Of a stretch of 64,000 nucleotides of DNA, positions 1 to 12,100 are shown one piece after another. The notes beneath the pieces were generated by a model that did no database searches, was not told the DNA's origin, and was given only the letters and a program-made list of their open reading frames with translations. Source of the stretch: Echinarachnius parma (Eukaryota > Echinodermata > Echinoidea > Clypeasteroida > Echinarachniidae); the NCBI GenBank assembly GCA_037951105.1, contig JBAMJV010008223.1:33582-97581 (forward strand), written 5' to 3'. The position numbers and the translations under genes were made by a program. Position 1 is the first letter of the stretch, and each line of letters opens with the position of its first letter.

Positions 1-2537
1 TGTAATGGATATGCAAATATAACGCAACAAAATCAGTTTATACATTTTTCAATTCTGGCTCAACACCAAGTTTCAAAGTGCATGACTGTATAATACGTAA
101 GAACATGCCCAATAAAATGTTATTACATACAATGTACAAGAATACATAATGTATTGCAAAAGAGTTGGTTTACAACCAAGTTAACAACGTGATGGATAAG
201 ATGCAATCAAAGCAAATGCACTCACCATAACTCGAAATATGTTGTATAACTTTCAATATACATGAACACTATACTTGAATGCCTAACTTTAAACAGCCAG
301 TATACATGTATGTATGAAGATACCTCACTGTTCAATGTTTTTATTTATTAATTATAAGAACACATTTACAGTACTTTTCGTTTAAAATCCCATAACATAA
401 CTTACACGCTATTTACACTACTATCGGTAAACATCAATGCAATAGCACAATGTTATTCGTTTGTATTTATAACACTTTTTTTTTATTGAATCTACCTTAA
501 AATACCACACATTTAGAGAGCAGTGTGCAAGTATATTTTTATTGCAATACTAGTTTTCCTGGCTATTTAGTGTTCAGCATTGTCTGTCGATTCATTAATA
601 AATTGTACTTGTTAACAACTGGATTTCAAAAGATCAGGTGCAACCAGATAACTGTGCAAACAATATCAATTTTCAACTTCTCTAAGTGAATCTGTTTTTC
701 GAATTGTAATATGCTTGTTAAACATACTATTGTAAGAGTGATATGAAGAAAAATATACACACAATATCTATATACATATGTCTAGGTGAACATAATTTTA
801 CCATAACGCTGGTATCATAATCATGCAAATTATATATCCATTGCACTTATACGAGGCTGCCAAGGTGACAATGAATTTCAAACACGGTATACATATATTT
901 ACAACATGGTAAATATATAAACATTGCAAATGTACTTGTTGCTTCTAACGTCTGTTAAACAAGTATACTTGTTAATGTACAAATTAGAAGTATAAATGTA
1001 TTCCTTTCCCCAAAATACCAACAAATTGTTTTCTATCTCTTTTATATCCATTGACATTATGTCCCCTTTGCAATTACATTACCACCAAGGCTTACATTGT
1101 TCTACTTAGAATTTAATTCCTTCCTCTGTACAGTTCTCGTATAAATAGGTGAACCATATCTCCTTGATATGAAATCAAAGTTTCATAGAATTCCCACGAA
1201 CATAATTTCAAATGTATTAAATTGTTCTTGTGTTAGTACAAGGTTAATACAAAACTAGGATTCAATGATATACACAATCCATATCCATGCATCCATTACA
1301 CTGCATACATTCAAAGAAGGTGATCGATTGTAAACATGTTCCCAATAATATGATCTACCGGACTTAATGTATGTACTAGTGTCATAGACGGGTCTATATG
1401 GCGAATTTATTCACAATGATTTAACCTGAATTTGTTTGACACAAATAAAGAATCTGCTCCACTTAGCCAATAATTCACTTTCTGACATTCATACATTTTC
1501 AGATTTAGAATCACGTTATTGTCATGTTATAAAAAAACTGTTGTACATAGATGATATAGAAGCATGAAATTAAATATCAAAATTTACAAACATCAGATAA
1601 TAACGTAAATTTAACTTGAAACACAACCGTAAAACAAACAAAAATAGCATAATCCATACGAGCTGATGGAAAAGACGATGTATTATAATGAACAAACATT
1701 GCAAAGTTTGCCACCAAAACATTTCACTGTTGTGTGACAAAGTGATCCTCATTAAATTAGGAAACACATCCTCCCTTCCAAATGAATATTTAATTGTATC
1801 AAACCAATATCACTGGGGTAGCAAATGTATGTATAGTCATGCTGCATGTCAAACAAATTTGATGTGAAACAAAAATGTAAAACACGTTCAGTTTTATACA
1901 TTAATGACATTAATAAACAATTACTAACATGAACAGAAGCGTTATATATTTACAATATAAACATTGCGTTTAAAAATAGAGATTACACACATTAACCATT
2001 ATCACACTATCTAAGAAAGAGAAAAACAAACTTGTATCTATGTCTGTTTAATTAATATGTGTCAAAACAAGGATTACAAGCCCAGTCAGTAAATTGTACT
2101 TATCCATATATAATGTAACTGATGACAAATACCAAGCTACGTCTCACTGTCAGTACTCTAAACAAATGTGTTATAATTATTTATACCAATTTCACTTATG
2201 AGTGTTAACAACTGAAGTACACAGCATGATCATTTCAATTTTTAACAATTTATATACAACTGCATTGAACCATGATTATAATCACTAATGTTGTATTTCA
2301 AGAATGGATTGTGCAATATGATTTGTTGTGTGCATGCAACAATAATATAGATGGTGGAAATATGCAACGCAGATTGTATAAGAGACGATAGGTCTATAAA
2401 TATTTCCATGTAATATACGCATTGTGAAACCAAACTCATGAATTACCAATCAGCTTATATCACAGATCCTTAGATTAATTTCTCAAAATGGTAAAACACC
2501 TAGTCATCCATAATACTTTGATTCGTACCGTATCGTA
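1..2537. other. AT-rich intergenic DNA, nothing recognised
   Basis: This stretch is strongly AT-rich. It contains no open frame with protein-like composition, no convincing splice-bounded exon and no transposon termini that I can see. It lies downstream of the minus-strand Ig gene. Confidence 0.6.
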
Positions 2538-2601
2538 CCGTTGTTTACTTTCTATATATTGTCGTTGTATACAACGACAATATATAGAAAGTAAACAACG
2601 G
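2538..2601. repeat. Perfect 64-bp palindrome
   Basis: Two 32-bp arms are exact reverse complements with no spacer. The left arm starts CCGTTGTTTACTTTC and the centre is GTATAC between 2569 and 2570. The symmetry stops sharply at both ends. It lies about 0.4 kb downstream of the Ig gene stop codon. Such a sequence can extrude a cruciform or, if transcribed, fold into a perfect hairpin. Its origin is unknown; a miniature foldback element or a sequencing/assembly fold-back are both possible. Confidence 0.9.
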
Positions 2602-3011
2602 AGACTTGCTTAAGTTATAATGAAATGCACTTAACGTGTAAACTGCTCAGTCTCACCCTATTGAACGTAGTCGACACTCACCAAGAACTAGGAGTAACAC
2701 GAGTAGCGTTATCTAATTGCATAGGGATGGTGAGCAAGTGCGCGGCTTCCAGTATAGGAAAGGCCAGTTTTCGTAGCAATAACATCGCAATAACATCACT
2801 TATTGTATTTGGAGGACTAGTGTCTTCAAGTTGATATACATCAGATTATTAGGATGTTTATTTCTTTAATAAATTAGTACAGGAAATGTTCAACTCTTTG
2901 AGATATTTTCAGTCAATCATCTCTGAGAAGATTGAGAATGTGAGCGGGCTCCAGATGGTCTACGGTGTACTATTCAACAATATACACTTGTCTGCTTGAT
3001 ATAAAGTCCTC

Positions 3012-5536
3012 TTAGTAATTAGTTTCATCTTGCCCTGGGGTATGACCATTTACATTTGTCGATGACCCATTCATGGGAACACTTTCAGCAGGTTGGTGAG
3101 TGTTCAGCCGGCTGCCTGATCCAGAAAGCCGTGAAAGCCAGGACATCTTGTACAGCCTGACGTAAAGCGCGACCAACATCATCACTATTGAAACCTAATG
3201 AGCAAAGAACAGGAAACGAAATAAACACATTAATACATGAATAAAAAGCAATAGAAATTTGAATTTCTTGACTTCTTTGTTGATTTTCATACGTTGTATT
3301 TACATACACTTAAAAAAAAAAAAAGCACACTCTCTTATCAAAACTTATACTCCGCAAGTCGTCATAAAATACCTTTTCTAATAAGGATTTAAATTAATCT
3401 ATTTTTCAGAAGAAAAAAAAACATTATGCGGTACTGACTATTTGCCAACGTGTTCAACTTACACATACTTTTTTGTATTTTTACTTCATGTTATTTTAAA
3501 TGCTCAATTAGCATTTTCAAATGTAGAATGAGTTACCTAATTCACCTAATTCACATCAAAGAAGATCATAGCAAACAAAACTCAAGCCATCACACGAACT
3601 GTTTTTGTTACTCTAAAGGTACAAAGTAAAATCATAACTTTTCAAATTGTACTTGCCCGAACATAAAGTGTACTTGCTCACTTACTTCTAGATGAGATTT
3701 TCACATAAGAAATTATGTTTATCTCCCATAGTTGACCAATAATTTAGTTGCCAGATCGGGCAAGCAAACTAGACTATGTATGTAATTGTGCTGCCTGATA
3801 TACATTTTTACTTGACCCTGGTAACACGGCAAGTGCTAGGGTCGACCCCTGAAAATATAATTATATATAAATCATTTTCATTTTGACATTTTACCCCCAA
3901 AAATAAAATCAGACATGAATCAAACAGATCGAAAGATGTACAAGATGTACAAGATGTACAAGATGTACTCACGACTGCAGTTACAACCGCTGTTCCTGCT
4001 ACGATTCCAGCAATGTTCGGGTAGGATGTTACTGAAAATAAAAGACAAGATGATGATTTCTGTTATTGATTAAAATTTATTATGGAGATAATAAATGTGC
4101 CATTCTTCGTCCTGATTGTGCACTTAGTACACCAACTAAATTGTCTCTCTTCATCTCTGATTATTTCATGTTTTAACCAGTTACCATCCCTACACACCAT
4201 ATAGCTCTATGCCATGTGCGGTCCGTGGATGGGGTACGGCAGCGTTTATGATTCTTAGTTATGTTACAATTATTTTACTAGCTCTAAACACAATGCACAA
4301 TGCATGTAAGAAGTTATCCATTGGCTATATGCATCCACTTTATAATGTGACCGTATGTTTACTATATATACGATGGCGAAGTCGGAGAATAAAACAAATA
4401 ACTAATATTTGTAAAGCTTACGATGTATTTATGCTTTCTGTTTTTTTGTTGTTACTTTTTGGTGACATATCTAAAGAAATTATGTTATACAAGGACTTTA
4501 CGTGAATAAAACCAACATCGCGGTTATCATCGCGGTTTTCCTCATCTATCTACTGGCAACTGTTCACATGATATGTAAATTTAGGAGACCCATGCACTTT
4601 ACCTAATTCATTACTGATCTACATTTAAATGTTTTATGTCCCAGGTTGGTGCTTTAAAAAAAAGTGTATATTTTGGTACTAGCTATCCGGGCACATCTAA
4701 AATGATTTGGTAAAAATACAATACCTGCAGAAGTCAGAGTTGGTGACACGGTCGTTGGCGTGCCAGCGGCGCTGGAAGTTGGATTGGTGGACGAGTCGAT
4801 CCATCCAGGTGGTGCGTACTCGAAGTCCTTGCAGGAGCCCTGATCGATCGCGGAGTCATCGCTTGTTGAACAGCACACAACCGGTAGGGCAGGGTCCATC
4901 CAGAATACAGCGGATATCTGATCACCATCAAGCGTTGTGGGTCGAAGGTGTGGCGATCGTTTGTAGTCTTGGTGGCATAAAATACTTCCATGGTCGTCGC
5001 TACCAACTGTAGCATTGCAACTAACAGTTAGCCAATCATTAATGGGGGGAAACTGTGTCGGAACCTCACACTCTGCTTTCCCTGGAGGGTACCACACATC
5101 GATATTAGTTCTGCACGCCTTTGTAAGATATGACCCATCATAATTCTCAACTACGTTGATGGAATATGTTCCTTCATCTGTTGGTTGTATATCCGTAATA
5201 CGAAAAATAATGGTCACGTTTCGTCCAGGTTGGTGAACCTGGACGCTAAAGCGACCATCCTGACCAGGCTTCAGACCACGCGGATCGATCTGGTTGTGGT
5301 AGTAGAAGGGTTGGGGCATGCCAATTAGACTAGCCATGCAGGAGTATTCTGCATCTTGTGAGATCGGTTCATAGATGCATGTCCGAGTGAGGTTCGACCC
5401 TATGGGGAATGTGGTTGATGTAACACTAGCAATGAGAAACACGGTCAAGAGGAGGAATCTTAGCAGTGTTATCGGTAAGTGGAAGGAAGACACGGAGTGG
5501 GCGTTCCACCAATACATGAACGAATTGGGATGTGAT
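3012..5536 (-). CDS. Ig-like single-pass membrane protein (3 exons)
   Basis: Exons 5536-4725, 4031-3973 and 3194-3012 join in phases 1 and 0, all with GT-AG introns. From the Met at 5517 the product is 344 residues: a hydrophobic leader (about 13-34), an Ig-like ectodomain with Cys47, Cys60 and Cys135 and a D-x-G-x-Y motif at 114-118, a second Cys-rich segment (Cys150, 167, 181, 215, 216, 229), a Ser/Thr/Pro-rich stalk (about 241-264), one transmembrane helix (about 270-295) followed by the basic RLYK, and a tail ending QDETNY. N-glycosylation sites are at Asn42, 100 and 168. The usual last cysteine of the D-x-G-x-Y-x-C motif is replaced by isoleucine. Likely a cell-surface receptor or adhesion protein. 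The 5' end is open: a strong acceptor at 5537 (TTTTGACTCTTTCAG) shows that an upstream exon exists, either a leader exon or the neighbouring ankyrin gene. The exon structure is well supported; ligand and role are unknown. Confidence 0.75.
3935..3970. repeat. 9-bp tandem repeat beside a splice donor
   Basis: About four copies of AAGATGTAC lie in the Ig-gene intron. The last copy overlaps the 5' splice site of the transmembrane exon (GTC|GTGAGTACATC on the minus strand). Confidence 0.85.
4041..4724. other. Intron between Ig and transmembrane exons
   Basis: Intron 1 of the Ig gene. The donor is CTGCAG|GTATTG and the acceptor is TATTTTCAG. A hydrophobic open frame on the opposite strand (4209-4505) looks like chance coding in AT-rich DNA. 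Confidence 0.6.
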
Positions 5537-5758
5537 CTGAAAGAGTCAAAAGGAAACAGAATTATGTATGGACAATTTTACAATTTCCGGGAAATAGGTG
5601 AACTTTAGTGATGTTGCCATAGACGACATGACGGGAGAAGAGGAGGGGGCTAATGTTAAAATTGGACGAAATATAATTATATTGTTTATTTGTTGGTGCC
5701 CAACCCTTCACTTCCATGCCTTGGCTAGATTTGGTTTGCAAGCGAGGGAATATGAAGT

Positions 5759-5810
5759 TTAAAGGCAAATTTGTTGGAGTTCCCTTGCCTCTTTCTTTAC
5801 CATGATGAAA
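5759..5810 (-). CDS. Alternative last exon of the ankyrin gene (tentative)
   Basis: A possible 52-nt terminal exon. After the acceptor AAACTATAG the phase-2 frame from ankyrin exon 7 reads 17 residues (SFIMVKKEARELQQICL) to a TAA stop at 5759. The pyrimidine tract is poor, so it is weaker than the competing acceptor at 5537 in front of the Ig exon. If used, the ankyrin protein would have 1408 residues and end just before the Ig gene. Confidence 0.3.
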
Positions 5811-6327
5811 CTATAGTTTAAAAGTATTAATATTAAATGACGGTCCTTCAGTGGTTTAAATTCCAGTTTGTATACATCTCGTTTCCTACACTGTCATGAG
5901 CCCACGAAATGAACACACACAAAATACGTTTCACTGTGTGGCAGTGACTTTGATCCCCTTTTCATTTTTTATTTTCCAGATGTAAGCAGGGGTAATATTA
6001 AATGTAAATGTCTGTACACCTGTGTTTCCGTGTTACACGGGGGCTTCATATTAACTAATTCAACACCGTGACATTATTCATATATGCCATTTTATATAAT
6101 GCCATTGGCAGTTTAAAAGTTGTGTTCTTAAAATAGTTTTCTTATTTGTATAAATATGTTTTTGTTATTATATTAATGTCAATTGCTACTGTTTCAGACA
6201 ATTCATTGACACTGCATTGTTTTAAATATATATTTCAAGGTAGTATTCTGTTATCATACACTGACTGGGTATGGTCTCTTTAAGCAGTAAGAATGAATGA
6301 TCGGAATCATTGTTATTTTACAGTTAC

Positions 6328-8996
6328 CTATCCTGGTTCGCCAAATCTGCTTTTGTGTGCAACTTCTCGTCACCTCTAGCTCTATGCCTTTCATCCTGTG
6401 AAGGTAATCATACATTATATGTATGTTATGTGTATAATTAGGATTAAGCTAGATTAACTACATTTCTTTTAAATCATTGCAGTTGCCCAAATATATTCAT
6501 TTAATATGATGATTGCATGTATTTGCAAGTAAATATGATTTTACTTGGGTAATACATTTCATATAACTAGGTATAACAGACAATGTACGTTATTATGAAA
6601 AATTAAAAACAAAGATTAATCCTCGAAAATTATGCCTCCACTATTTCGCAATTTGTATATCAAGCCCAAAATTGCACGAAAGTAACACAAAAATGCACTG
6701 ATATTCTTCTTTATACTAAATTGTGATGGTAATCCGTCGACCACATCTTGAGATATTGCAAATACAAGCTATTTCTGAATATATAATATACCATGACCTT
6801 TACCTTTGACCTCATCAACTCCCAATCACTGCCTCCAATTTACTGCCCCTCGTAAAGCAATGGGGTACAAGGTTTGATGGTAATTTATCAACCGGTTATT
6901 GAGATAAAGCAATGACAATTTAATTGCGCATGCATAAGGATCCATGTGACCTTGACCGTTAACCTCCTGAGTATCAAACTATGACCAGATCATTGGCTCC
7001 CCGAGATACGTACAGGTACAAAGTTTGATGGTATTTTGTCGGCCGGTAATTATTTCGATATCAAGCTAATTTTGCATAAATAATGAGCCCTTTGACCTTG
7101 ATATTTGACAACATCTACTCATATTACAGGCTTCCAAACATGCATACAGGTACCAAGATAGTTGGTTATTTGTCAACTGGTTGTGGATATTCTGCAATTA
7201 AAAATTTGGTCTACATGTAAAATAAGCCCCTGTGACCTTGATCTTTGACATCCAGACCCACACACTATTATTAAGATCATTTTCACTTCGATACGTTTAC
7301 ACATACCACGTTTCAAATTTATCCATCAAACGATTCTCAAAATATCGCGAGAATGAAAACGGGACAGATGGATGTACGTACGAACGGACGGACGGCCAAC
7401 CCGAAAGCATAATACCTCCGGCCACTTTGTTATAGCGGAGACATACAAATTAAACGTTTATTGCGGGGAATCCTTCTCGATGTCGTACATATAATGTACC
7501 ATACAAGTTTTATATTATTAGATACTGTACTACACAACTCAACAATACTACTTGCATAAACTTGTACTATGCAAACGGAATATGAGCAAGATGTTGTATG
7601 ATGTTCATACATTTATGAAGCTTTCTGTCGATATAGGGCACTCTTACCTTATGCTTCGAGGAAACGTCTGACCATGCTGACTGTAGATCAGAAACACCAT
7701 CCTCAACTGCATTACTCGAGTTACTACCAGCATTATCAGGATCTATGCGTAGAATACGGTAAATTTGAATAAGCTTTAGTACGGATAAGCGCTGTTTTTT
7801 TAATTAAATTAATTTATATGGAGAAATCTGATAAGTTGCATGTTCATAACAAAATAAGAGCTTTTATATTTGAAGAGAAAAGTGTTTACTCAATTTCTAA
7901 TTATTGATGATAATTATCTGGTGAGTACATTACCAACATAGAGTGTCAGCTGAATAACCAACAAAAACACTCTTAGCTTACTAAGTGAAAGCCTATTTAT
8001 TAAGCCAAATTTGGTGACCACCACAGATCTATCGATAAGCAAAAACTCCCTACTTTAAAACCTCAGTGTGCACAAATATTACGAAAATTGTGTCTTCAAT
8101 GGAAATACCAAGTATCATTGAAGGTCTGATAACAAATTATCTCAAAACCTGACATTTTCATACACCTCAAGACTTCATGCATACTGAACTATTTACATTA
8201 CCTTGAACTTCACCGTAATATGTAGCGTTTGTCTCTAACATCAGATCTGATCCATCCGATATGGTGCTTTGTCTCGCCGTAATTCCCTCATGTGACTCTG
8301 TCGAGAGATAATAATGAAGCAAAATGTTCACTTTGCAGACTATTCACATTCATGTAATTGAATTTCCTCCAATAGTTACTTTTGTTGCATTCATATGTGA
8401 TCAAACCAGTATTTACATCACCAATATACAATAAATCATTAGAAACACTTATTCGATCTAGTGCACACGATGTTGCTATTATATGTTTATGATGCAAACG
8501 CATAATTTTCTGTTGAGGAAATAGAACAGTAGGATTAATTATCAAGAATTTATTTCGAATGCTTGCTGATATATATATATTCAATTGTGTGAGTATCTAT
8601 GTATAAATTTTCATCTTATTCATGTGTTAACTTTGTATTAATTTCTAGTTTTATTTCAGAAGGGATCTCTGTTATGGTGAAAGCAACGAGTTAATTGAAC
8701 GTTTACCTGGTTTTCCTGTGTTATTCTGGATGTCTTTTTCAGGTGGATGCCTATAAGAAATCGGAATGAAATCGTTACATAAATGTTGTAAATGATTTGT
8801 CTTTAAACAAAGTTATATTTCATTCCATAATCAATGTCAAATGGAAATTATGTATTTTTTGTAATGCTCTCATTTTTTTAGTTTCTGAATTTACATATTG
8901 TATACAATCATGAAGTGCTGTCAAAGGGTTTATAATCATTATTGGTTAGCCATAATGTTCAAGTTTAATTATTAATGATGGTGATAATAATAATAA

Positions 8997-9028
<32 letters not shown>

Positions 9029-9105
9029 TAATAATAATAATAATAATATGAATAATATGAATAATATGAATAATAATAATGATAATAATAATAATAATAA
9101 TAATG

Positions 9106-9151
<46 letters not shown>

Positions 9152-12100
9152 CGATTATATTAGGAACCGTATTGATGATAATGACTAACCATGGCATTTC
9201 AAACTTTATAAATCTTATATATTTATGACAAGTAACATAATGATAGAGCAATCATCGTTAACATAACAAATATACTCACAGAAATCATCTCCTGTATCAA
9301 CGACTATAACCTGTTTGCAACTACTCTTTAAAGAAACTTAGTAACATTGTCCAAATCCTCAAAAAATAAAATAATTCTAGCGGTTCCCATATACCTTGTT
9401 GTATTCGTATTAACGATAAAATCATGGGGCAGGTTTCGGTTTTTCAAATTTCCCTTTCGTTACAAAGATATGTATGATTGAAGTATTCAGATAAGAAAAA
9501 CTCCGGGCGAGTTTTTCTTCCGTGTACAAAGTGAGTGCCGTGAGTTACTGAATATCACTCTGCATTTTCGCTCATTACTTGGCCATACCATGTCCATTTG
9601 ACCTGTACCCTGTGGACATATGAGATAACAACAATACAAATTGCATCAACCATTCATCACTTTTTGCACATGTCAACAAAGTGATTAGATCCCTTTGATA
9701 AAATGCTTTTGTTAAACTCAAATAGTTAATTTTATTTATATAATCCTGCTGATATTACTATGTATTGAGTTGGTGTATTTTAGGAACAACACATGTTTCT
9801 TCAATCATTAATCGAAAAATAAAGAATATATTCAAAATTAAAGAGACTGGTTTCCTGCCTTGGGTATGTCATATATATACCTGAGGATCCCATTACTAGG
9901 GATCTGGATAGGGAGTTTGCCTTCGTTGTCACGTTCATCAGGTCTAGCACCATTGTCCAATAGGTAGCGGTCCACAACTTTGTCCGGAGGTAACGCCCTT
10001 GTGTAGATACTTTCACACCTCTGTAATACACAAGCAGTTTGCGAACAAACGATTGGGTTTATTAATTAATTAGGATGTTTGTATGGGGTCAATTTATTTA
10101 GTTCCAACGGACGTTGTGTACGTTATGTTATATTTGAATTCCATTTCGGTGAAAACCCTTAAAATCAATGAACGCTACTTTTTAAATAAACGATAATTCG
10201 ATTCTTAAATGAGTACTTATTGTTTGTTCGCTTTGCAGCAACATGATAACATTTAACCATCCTCTAAACTAGAACTTGTAAATATTACTTTTAAGACATT
10301 TGAATTTACATATCACAAACAGTGCATATGATGTGTATTCCCTACCTCTGAAATGTTTGAGATTGATTCAGCCTTCCATGTTTGGCTGAGAACATGTTCC
10401 TCATCTGGACGTAGATCAGCAATGTGGTCTACCGTTGCATGAACAGTCGATGTGAAGTTTCGCTGTACCGTGTGTATTAGATCGGGGAGGCCGCTATCGT
10501 CACTTGAGTCAATACGACCTAATACCTTTTAAAATATAATAACATTTTGCCATTATCAAACAAACAATTGGAAACAAAATATGTGCTTTTCGGCAGTTGA
10601 AAAATAAATCCAGCTTTAATTCAAAGAATAAATGGCTTCACCCCTATAAATAGATTCTCTATGTTAAACCGAATTCAATATAATATGCATCGCACAATCC
10701 AACATCTAAAAAATTGTGTGCACTTGTGTCTGGAATAATTTTGTTCTTTCAGAAACCTATCTTACAGGCTGCATTTACATGATTTCGCAAATGATTTATG
10801 CATTATTTCCAAATTACTTTAGAAGACGTCATACACATATTTGTCCATATTAGGTACCCAATACGAAACCAACGATTTCTTGATATAGACATTGCCTACA
10901 TCCAAAATAAAATATATGAACAACATGACATATGAACACTGATAAATAGACTAACATAAGGTTAAATAAGCCACTGTAGTGCGCTAAAAAATAGTTCCAT
11001 CTCATTATTCCTATTGATAGCAAGCTATCCCTTTTCGTTTAAATGTTATACTGAGTATTGCACTTTTTTGTAAATTTTGATCTGTTGCATAATGAATATC
11101 GAACAATGTATGTAATAGTGTATATCTTTAGTTGTTATTACCAACTGAACAAAAGTTGCAAGTGTCACTGTCAATAAGCGAAAACACTCTGTCTCGCCAA
11201 GCCAGCGTTTCAAAATCACTCAATAATTAAAATCGTTGAATCATACAAACCTTCTCAGCTTCACTTCTCTCCAGTCCATGAGGTCCAAACGGGTGCGTTT
11301 CTGCTTCGTTGGTCAGGACGTATTTCAGGAAGACAATGTGACCGTTCTGTGATGCATGTTGCAGAGTCGAAGCTCCTTCATCATCTGTCAGCCCACAATC
11401 TGCTGCTATATAAGATGCAGTATCTTGTTGCCTCTCGGATGGTGGTGTGTGTAGGGCAGTATTCCCACGGAAGCCATGACCCTGGCTCACCAGAGGTTTT
11501 ACGTTCTCAATTTGAATACTCCACGATGCTGCATCCAGAGTTGTCCATTCATCATTACGCCATTTTATCACACCGGCCTTTCCTGCCGATGCATCTGATT
11601 TGCTATCATTAGTCCATCGACTATCTAAATAGGTTGCTCTAGCATAGTGTACGTATAATGAATCTACATGCATAGCGGATAATCCATGCTCATATTTGAT
11701 GCTGACATTAGCCCCGTGATTTACAGGATCTTTGACTGTACCGTGATTACTGTTTTGTAATGATGCATACAAAGCTATCCGTCCTTTCTTGTCACCCTGG
11801 CTTGCATCAAGTCCTTGATTTATCAGATTGTTAACTGCATCAAGATGACCGACCTCTGAGTCTGCACGGAGAACTATCAATCCTCTATTATCCCCCGTGC
11901 CCCCGACGTCACCCTCATTCACATATGCCCCTTGACATGTCAGATATCGCACTGTATCAGCATGACCATTATGTGTTGCAAGATGAAGTGCTGTATAACC
12001 ATTCTTACTACAATTGTCCACATTAGCCCCTTGACTCTTCAGATATTTGACTACATCAAGATGACCATTTAGTGATGATGAATGCAGGGATGTCCACCCA

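Noticed and set aside
2678-2845. A minus-strand frame (SDVYQLEDTSPPNTISDV ...) downstream of the Ig gene
   Set aside because: Protein-like in feel, but no acceptor with a pyrimidine tract, no start codon at its head and no family match. Left unannotated.
4209-4505. A plus-strand hydrophobic frame of 98 codons
   Set aside because: It lies within the Ig-gene intron on the other strand and has no splice signals or familiar motif.
8946-9251. Long poly-isoleucine frame
   Set aside because: Entirely explained by the AAT microsatellite.
9261-9310. A 31-nt minus-strand exon reading VIVVDTGDDF in the ankyrin intron
   Set aside because: It has AG and GT borders, but its phases do not fit between exons 3 and 4, while a direct exon 3 to exon 4 junction is phase-perfect.
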